DNA of 64,000 nucleotides from Paraburkholderia phenoliruptrix (GTDB lineage: Bacteria; Pseudomonadota; Gammaproteobacteria; Burkholderiales; Burkholderiaceae): the NCBI RefSeq assembly GCF_019511605.1, contig NZ_JAEUAV010000004.1, positions 248,001 to 312,000 on the forward strand. The letters run 5' to 3'. Position 1 is the stretch's first letter, and each line of letters opens with the position of its first letter. The notes under the pieces were generated by a model that was not told the DNA's origin, did not search any database, and worked only from the letters and a program-made list of their open reading frames with translations. Below are positions 59,735 to 64,000 of this stretch, one piece after another. The position numbers and the translations under genes are program-made.

Positions 59735-60943
59735 ATGGACCTGAATTTCACGCCCGAAGAAGAAGCCTTTCGCGCCGAGGTGCTCGCGTTCCTGCGCGAG
59801 CGCCTCCCGCAGCGTCTCGCCGACAAGGTGCAGGGCGGCCGGCGCCTGACGCGCGAGGACATGGCGCAATGGCACGCGATTCTCAACGAGCGCGGCTGGC
59901 TTGCAAATCACTGGCCCAAGGAATATGGCGGTCCCGGCTGGAGCCCGGTTCAGAAGTTCATCTTTGAAAACGAATGCGCGTTGGCCGGCGCGCCGCGCAT
60001 TGTGCCGTTCGGCGTCAACATGCTCGGACCGGTGCTCATCAAATACGGCAGCGACGCGCAGAAACGCCACTGGTTGCCGCGCATTCTGGACGGCTCGGAC
60101 TGGTGGTGCCAGGGCTATTCGGAACCCGGCGCGGGCTCCGACCTCGCGTCCGTGAAAACCACGGCCGTGCGCGGCGTCGATGCGAACGGCGAGCATTACA
60201 TCGTCAACGGACAGAAGACTTGGACCACGCTCGGCCACTACGCGAACATGATTTTCTGTCTGGTGCGCACCGCCACCGACGTGCGCAAACAGGAAGGCAT
60301 CAGCTTCCTGCTGATCGACATCAAAACCCCGGGCGTGGAAGTGAGGCCGATTATCACGCTCGACGGCGAGCATGAGGTCAACGAGGTGTTTTTCACGGAC
60401 GTACGCGTTCCCGTTGCGAATCTGGTCGGCGAAGAGAACAAGGGTTGGACTTACGCGAAATATCTGCTGACGTACGAGCGCACGAACATAGCGGGCGTCG
60501 GTTTTTCGGTGGCCGCCTTCAACCGGCTGCGAAAGATTGCGGCGAAACAGCGGCGCAATGGCCGGCCGCTTGCGGAAGACCCGTCGTTCGCCGCGCGTAT
60601 GGCGCGCGTCGAGATCGATCTGGAAAACATGAAGACCACCAACCTGCGCGTGATCGCGGCGGTGGCGGGCGGCGGCGTGCCGGGCGCGGAGAGTTCGATG
60701 CTGAAGATTCGCGGCACGCAGATTCGCCAGGAGATCTCGTCGCTCACGCGGCGCGCGATGGGCGCGTATGCGCAGCCGTTCGTCGAAGAAGCGCTGCACG
60801 AGGGTTATCAAGGCGTGCCGGTAGGTCCCGAGGAAGCGGCAAGCGCGGCTTCGCAATACTTCAATAATCGCAAGCTGTCGATCTTCGGGGGCTCCAATGA
60901 GATCCAGAAGAACATCATTTCGAAAATGATCCTCGGACTGTAG
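59735..60943 (+). CDS. pimC: acyl-CoA dehydrogenase, pimeloyl-CoA dehydrogenase large-subunit-like
   Basis: A 402-residue FAD-dependent acyl-CoA dehydrogenase. Blocks include ERGWLANHWPKEYGGPGWSP, CQGYSEPGAGSDLASVKTTA, YIVNGQKTWTTLGHYANMIF and the C-terminal FFNNRKL-like YFNNRKLSIFGGSNEIQKNI. The start MDLNFTPEEEAFRAEVLAFL is that of PimC-like large subunits, which pair with a smaller PimD. The ATG at 59735 follows CTGAAGGAACTGCG. The gene lies 98 bp after the fusion gene and 15 bp before the small-subunit gene. The symbol is by resemblance to the Rhodopseudomonas pim operon; other substrates are possible. Confidence 0.8.
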   Translation: MDLNFTPEEEAFRAEVLAFLRERLPQRLADKVQGGRRLTREDMAQWHAILNERGWLANHWPKEYGGPGWSPVQKFIFENECALAGAPRIVPFGVNMLGPVLIKYGSDAQKRHWLPRILDGSDWWCQGYSEPGAGSDLASVKTTAVRGVDANGEHYIVNGQKTWTTLGHYANMIFCLVRTATDVRKQEGISFLLIDIKTPGVEVRPIITLDGEHEVNEVFFTDVRVPVANLVGEENKGWTYAKYLLTYERTNIAGVGFSVAAFNRLRKIAAKQRRNGRPLAEDPSFAARMARVEIDLENMKTTNLRVIAAVAGGGVPGAESSMLKIRGTQIRQEISSLTRRAMGAYAQPFVEEALHEGYQGVPVGPEEAASAASQYFNNRKLSIFGGSNEIQKNIISKMILGL

Positions 60944-60958
60944 AGCAAGGTGTACGTC

Positions 60959-62095
60959 ATGAATTTCCAGCACACTGAAGATCGGCGCATGCTCGCCGAT
61001 ACGCTGAACCGGTTTATCAGCGAGCAATATGGTTTCGCAACGCGCGATCAGCTCGCCCGTTCGCCCCTCGGCTTCAGCCATGACATGTGGAATCGTTTCG
61101 CAGAACTTGGCATTATCGGCGCCTTGTTCGACGAAGCGAGCGGCGGCTTTGGCGGCGGTGGGTTCGATATCGCGGTAGTGTTCGAGAGCCTCGGGCGCGG
61201 GCTCGTGGTCGAGCCGTTTCTCGATACGCTGATGGTCGGCCAGGCGCTTGCGCGAAGCGGCAATGACGCGCAACGCGCGCGGCTTGCCTCGTTGATCGAC
61301 GGCTCGTGCATAGCCGCGCTCGCGCATGGCGAACCCGACAGTCATTACGAACTGGCCCGCGTGACGACGCGCGCGCAGCGCAACGGCGATAGCTGGCAAT
61401 TGGACGGCGCGAAAGCGGTGGTTCAGCACGGCGAGCACGCCGCCCTCTTTCTCGTGTCGGCGCGCACGGAAGGTCATGACGATTCCGAGCAAGGTGTGAG
61501 CCTCTTTCTCGTGCCGCGCGAGGCAAACGGCGTGAGCGTACGCGGTTATCCGAAGATCGACGGCGGGCGCGCCGCCGAACTTACCTTGCAACGCGTGACG
61601 CTTGCCGACGACGCGCTGCTCGGTGCGCAAGGCGCGGGTTTCGCGACGCTCGAATACGCCGTTGCCTGCGGCGTGCTCGCGCTGTGTGCGGAGGCGCTCG
61701 GCGCAATGGACGTGGCGAAGAACTACACGCTCGACTATCTGCGCACGCGCAAGCAGTTCGGCGTCGCGATCGGCAGCTTTCAGGCGTTGCAGCACAGAAT
61801 GGCCGACATGTTGCTCGAGATCGAGCAGGCGCGCTCGGCGGTGATCAATGCGGCCGCGGCGCTGGGCGCCGGGCGCACAGTGCGCGAACGCGCGGTGTCG
61901 GCGGCGAAATACAGCATCGGCCGGATCGGCGCGCTCATCGCAGAGGAATGCATTCAGTTGCACGGCGGAATCGGCATGACGTGGGAACTGCCGCTTGCTC
62001 ATTATGCAAAGCGGCTCATCATGATCGATCATCAGTTGGGCGATGAGGATCATCACCTCGAGCGGTTCGTGCAGTTGGGGCGCGAGCGGGATTAG
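60959..62095 (+). CDS. pimD: acyl-CoA dehydrogenase, pimeloyl-CoA dehydrogenase small-subunit-like
   Basis: A 378-residue acyl-CoA dehydrogenase-fold protein beginning MNFQHTEDRRMLADTLNRFI. It has ELGIIGALFDEASGGFGGGG, SWQLDGAKAVVQHGEHAALF, YLRTRKQFGVAIGSFQALQH and IAEECIQLHGGIGMTWELPL. It lacks some residues usual in homotetrameric acyl-CoA dehydrogenases, in keeping with a PimD-type partner of the preceding gene. I start at the ATG at 60959 behind GCAAGG; the GTG nine bases upstream is too close to that site. Its TAG stop is the beginning of the 8-bp tandem array. Confidence 0.8.
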   Translation: MNFQHTEDRRMLADTLNRFISEQYGFATRDQLARSPLGFSHDMWNRFAELGIIGALFDEASGGFGGGGFDIAVVFESLGRGLVVEPFLDTLMVGQALARSGNDAQRARLASLIDGSCIAALAHGEPDSHYELARVTTRAQRNGDSWQLDGAKAVVQHGEHAALFLVSARTEGHDDSEQGVSLFLVPREANGVSVRGYPKIDGGRAAELTLQRVTLADDALLGAQGAGFATLEYAVACGVLALCAEALGAMDVAKNYTLDYLRTRKQFGVAIGSFQALQHRMADMLLEIEQARSAVINAAAALGAGRTVRERAVSAAKYSIGRIGALIAEECIQLHGGIGMTWELPLAHYAKRLIMIDHQLGDEDHHLERFVQLGRERD

Positions 62096-62211
62096 TCGCT
62101 TAGTCGCTTAGTCGCTTAGTCGCTTAGTCGCTTAGTCGCTTAGTCGCTTAGTCGCTTAGTCGCTTAGTCGCTTAGTCGCTTAGTCGCTTAGTCGCTTAGT
62201 CGATTAATCGC
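62092..62211 (+). repeat. 8-bp tandem repeat array (TTAGTCGC)n
   Basis: Thirteen perfect head-to-tail copies of TTAGTCGC run from 62092 to 62195, followed by TTAGTCGA and TTAATCGC. The first unit includes the TAG stop of the preceding gene. The array is uninterrupted and has no spacer, so it is a microsatellite and not a CRISPR. Confidence 0.97.
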
Positions 62212-62316
62212 TACACCGCTTAATAGCGCAAGCCACAAGCGCTACGACGTGCCTGACATCCGTACCGTTTATCGCCGCCGATACCCAGCATCGCAGCCCG
62301 AGTCGTATGAACCCCG

Positions 62317-63258
62317 TCAGTGAGGCGCCGCAAAATCGTCGATCTTCGCGGCGGGCGAAAGCGCAAACGACGCACGCATGTCGCGCGTGTCGTCGGCGGG
62401 CGTGCGTCCAAAAAACCGCTTGAACTCGCGGCTGAACTGCGATGGGCTCTCATAGCCCACCCGCGCGGAGGCGGAGGCGGCCGTCAGACCGTCGCGGATC
62501 ATCATCAGACGTGCCTGGTGCAGGCGCGTGGACTTGATGTACTGAATCGGCGAGGTCAGCGTAACGGCTTTGAAGTTGGCATGAAACGCCGGCACACTCA
62601 TTCCCGCCTCGTCAGCGAGCAAGCTGACGTCGAGTGGCTGGGCAAAGTCGGCATGAATACGCTGCAGCGCCTTCGCCACCCTGCCAAAGCGCCCCTGATG
62701 CGCAAGCGCGGCTCGCATCGCCGCGCCACGCTCCCCTACCAGTACCCGATAGCAGATCTCACGCACGATTGCGGGCCCGAGCACCTGCGCATCGAGCGGC
62801 GAGATCAAGGCCCGCAGCAGGCGCAACGTGGCGTCGGCCAGATCGCCCTCCAGCGGTGTCGAAACGATGCCGAGCGGCGCACCTTCCCGATGGCAGCCCG
62901 ACTGGTCGATCGTCACGATCAGGTCGGTCAGCTCCGTGGGGTCGAGGCGCAGCGACACAGCCAGCATCGGTTCGGCCTCGCTCGCCTGCGTCTCGGTTGA
63001 AAACGGCAGCGGCACCGACAGCACGAGGTAATGCTGCGCGTCGTACACATAGGTTTCCTGGCCGAGGAAGCCCAACTTGCGCCCCTGGCACACGATCACG
63101 ATGCTCGGTTCGTATAGCACCGGCGTGCGCCCCAACGGCCGGTTCGAGCGCATGAACCGCACTGAAGCCAGCGCGGACTGGGTGTATCCCTCGTTAGGCG
63201 CCAGACGCTTGAGCAGGCTGACCATCTGGGTGGAAACCGCATTGTCGGGAACTGGCAC
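62317..63258 (-). CDS. AraC-family transcriptional regulator
   Basis: A 313-residue regulator. An AraC N-terminal type 1 ligand domain covers about residues 30-190 (LGRTPVLYEPSIVIVCQGRK; YLVLSVPLPFSTE). Two helix-turn-helix units end the protein (PLDVSLLADEAGMSVPAFHA; ASARVGYESPSQFSREFKRF FGRTP region). GAGGAGTCTCC precedes a GTG start at 63256-63258; the longer open frame has no conserved sequence. Regulators of this subfamily typically control an adjacent oxidoreductase, here the divergent short-chain dehydrogenase 267 bp away. Confidence 0.87.
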   Translation of the reverse strand: MPVPDNAVSTQMVSLLKRLAPNEGYTQSALASVRFMRSNRPLGRTPVLYEPSIVIVCQGRKLGFLGQETYVYDAQHYLVLSVPLPFSTETQASEAEPMLAVSLRLDPTELTDLIVTIDQSGCHREGAPLGIVSTPLEGDLADATLRLLRALISPLDAQVLGPAIVREICYRVLVGERGAAMRAALAHQGRFGRVAKALQRIHADFAQPLDVSLLADEAGMSVPAFHANFKAVTLTSPIQYIKSTRLHQARLMMIRDGLTAASASARVGYESPSQFSREFKRFFGRTPADDTRDMRASFALSPAAKIDDFAAPH

Positions 63259-63525
63259 GGAGACTCCTCGCTGGCAAACCGGACAGCCCGATTCTACCTG
63301 AGGCGATTCGCCGGGCGCACTCCCACTCAATAGGAATAGGCAATAGCGCAATCGTTGCGTGTATTCGCTCGCCGCAGGCGCTCTCATAACATGGCTCCAT
63401 CGGCTGCACGATGCAACCGAAAGCATCCGGAGGACTCCGCCGCGCCCGACAGGCCCGCCATGTCGCGACGCGCGCCCTCTCCGACACAGTCAAACCTGCA
63501 TTTATATGGCAATGGAGAACGCAAC

Positions 63526-64000
63526 ATGAGCACGCAAAGCGATTCGCAAAAAGTCATTCTCATTACCGGCGCGAGCAGCGGAATCGGCGAGGCGACCGTG
63601 CGGCTGCTGGCCGCTCAGGGGCATCACCTCGTGATCGGCGCGCGGCGCACCGAGCGCCTTGCCGCGCTCGCCGAAGAGGTTCAGGCAAGCGGCGGTTCCG
63701 TCCGCTATCAGCCGCTCGACGTCACGTCGGCCTCCGACGTCAACGCGTTCGCACAGTTCGCGCTCGATACGTTCGGCCGCATCGACGTGATCGTCAACAA
63801 TGCCGGCGTGATGCCTTTGTCGCCGCTCGCGTCGCTCAAAGTGGACGAATGGAACCGCATGATCGACGTGAACATACGCGGCGTGCTGCACGGCATTGCC
63901 GCGGTCCTGCCCGCCATGGAGCGCCAGGGGTCCGGCCAGGTCATCAATATCTCGTCGATCGGCGGGCTGTCCGTTTCACCCACGGCCGCCGTCTACTGCG
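63526..64000 (+). CDS. short-chain dehydrogenase/reductase (3' end cut by window)
   Basis: The first 158 codons of a classical SDR, not closed within the window. The NAD(P) site is VILITGASSGIGEATVRLL; the charge after strand 2 (IGARRTERL) suggests NADP(H). DVTSASDV, VIVNNAGVMPLSPL and the catalytic-serine strand QVINISSIGG follow, and the sequence stops at TAAVYC, the active-site tyrosine. The ATG at 63526 follows GGAGAACGCAAC. It is divergent from the AraC gene. The substrate is unknown. Confidence 0.9.
   Translation, partial: MSTQSDSQKVILITGASSGIGEATVRLLAAQGHHLVIGARRTERLAALAEEVQASGGSVRYQPLDVTSASDVNAFAQFALDTFGRIDVIVNNAGVMPLSPLASLKVDEWNRMIDVNIRGVLHGIAAVLPAMERQGSGQVINISSIGGLSVSPTAAVYC

Noticed and set aside
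59699..62056. 785-residue minus-strand frame opposite the acyl-CoA dehydrogenases
   Set aside because: No motif, biased composition, and both plus-strand genes are unambiguous.
62092..62211. CRISPR array
   Set aside because: The units are 8 bp, identical and contiguous with no spacers.

Overview
The window is high-GC beta-proteobacterial chromosome, most like Burkholderia sensu lato and probably Paraburkholderia. The evidence is the composition, the gene families (DUF1328 pairs, DUF2844/DUF3443, MxKDx repeat protein, Rnk, BamC, a complete aerobic benzoyl-CoA box cluster) and the housekeeping genes thiC and leuA. Both ends cut a gene. I see no rRNA, tRNA, insertion sequence, prophage or CRISPR array.

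Layout. 1-5.4 kb: two response regulators, a ferritin-like protein, two tiny DUF1328 membrane proteins, a NarX-type sensor kinase, an entericidin and a DUF4397 lipoprotein. 5.8-12 kb: a 2,4-dienoyl-CoA reductase-like flavoenzyme, an EamA exporter, an MxKDx repeat protein, a Tat-exported molybdoenzyme with a b-type cytochrome, and a DUF1223 protein. 12.7-22.1 kb: rnk, a TPP riboswitch with thiC, small lipoproteins, an L-lactate permease, a second EamA exporter and bamC. 22.5-26.4 kb: a DUF2844/DUF3443 secreted pair and an orphan HMW1C-like N-glycosyltransferase. 26.7-31.6 kb: a lipoprotein, leuA behind a leucine-rich leader peptide, and a cystine-type amino acid ABC transporter.

32-40.4 kb is a reductive pyrimidine degradation cluster: carbamoyl amidase, preT, preA, NCS1 permease and dihydropyrimidinase on the minus strand, divergent from a RutR-like TetR gene. 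A perfect palindrome with the same geometry as the E. coli RutR operator lies between them. 40.4-50.9 kb is the box pathway: benzoate-CoA ligase, BoxB/BoxA epoxidase, BoxC lyase, the semialdehyde dehydrogenase, a DUF4863 protein, an alpha/beta hydrolase and the repressor BoxR. TGCA-rich palindromes sit in both control regions.

51-56.3 kb: a small lipoprotein, a Tat-dependent phospholipase C, a Cache chemoreceptor and small hypotheticals. 56.4-62.2 kb: a LysR regulator divergent from a pimeloyl-CoA-type beta-oxidation operon (FadB-like fusion and two acyl-CoA dehydrogenase subunits). An 8-bp tandem repeat of 13 perfect copies begins at the stop codon of the last gene. 62.3-64 kb: an AraC regulator divergent from a truncated short-chain dehydrogenase.

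The window is mainly catabolic (benzoate, pyrimidines, dicarboxylic or fatty acyl-CoA), each module with its own local regulator. The strongest hints of less-described biology are the leucine leader peptide, the RutR-like and BoxR-like operator arrangements, the orphan N-glycosyltransferase with slippage-prone repeats, and the 8-bp array. All functions come from reading protein motifs by eye; no database search was run.
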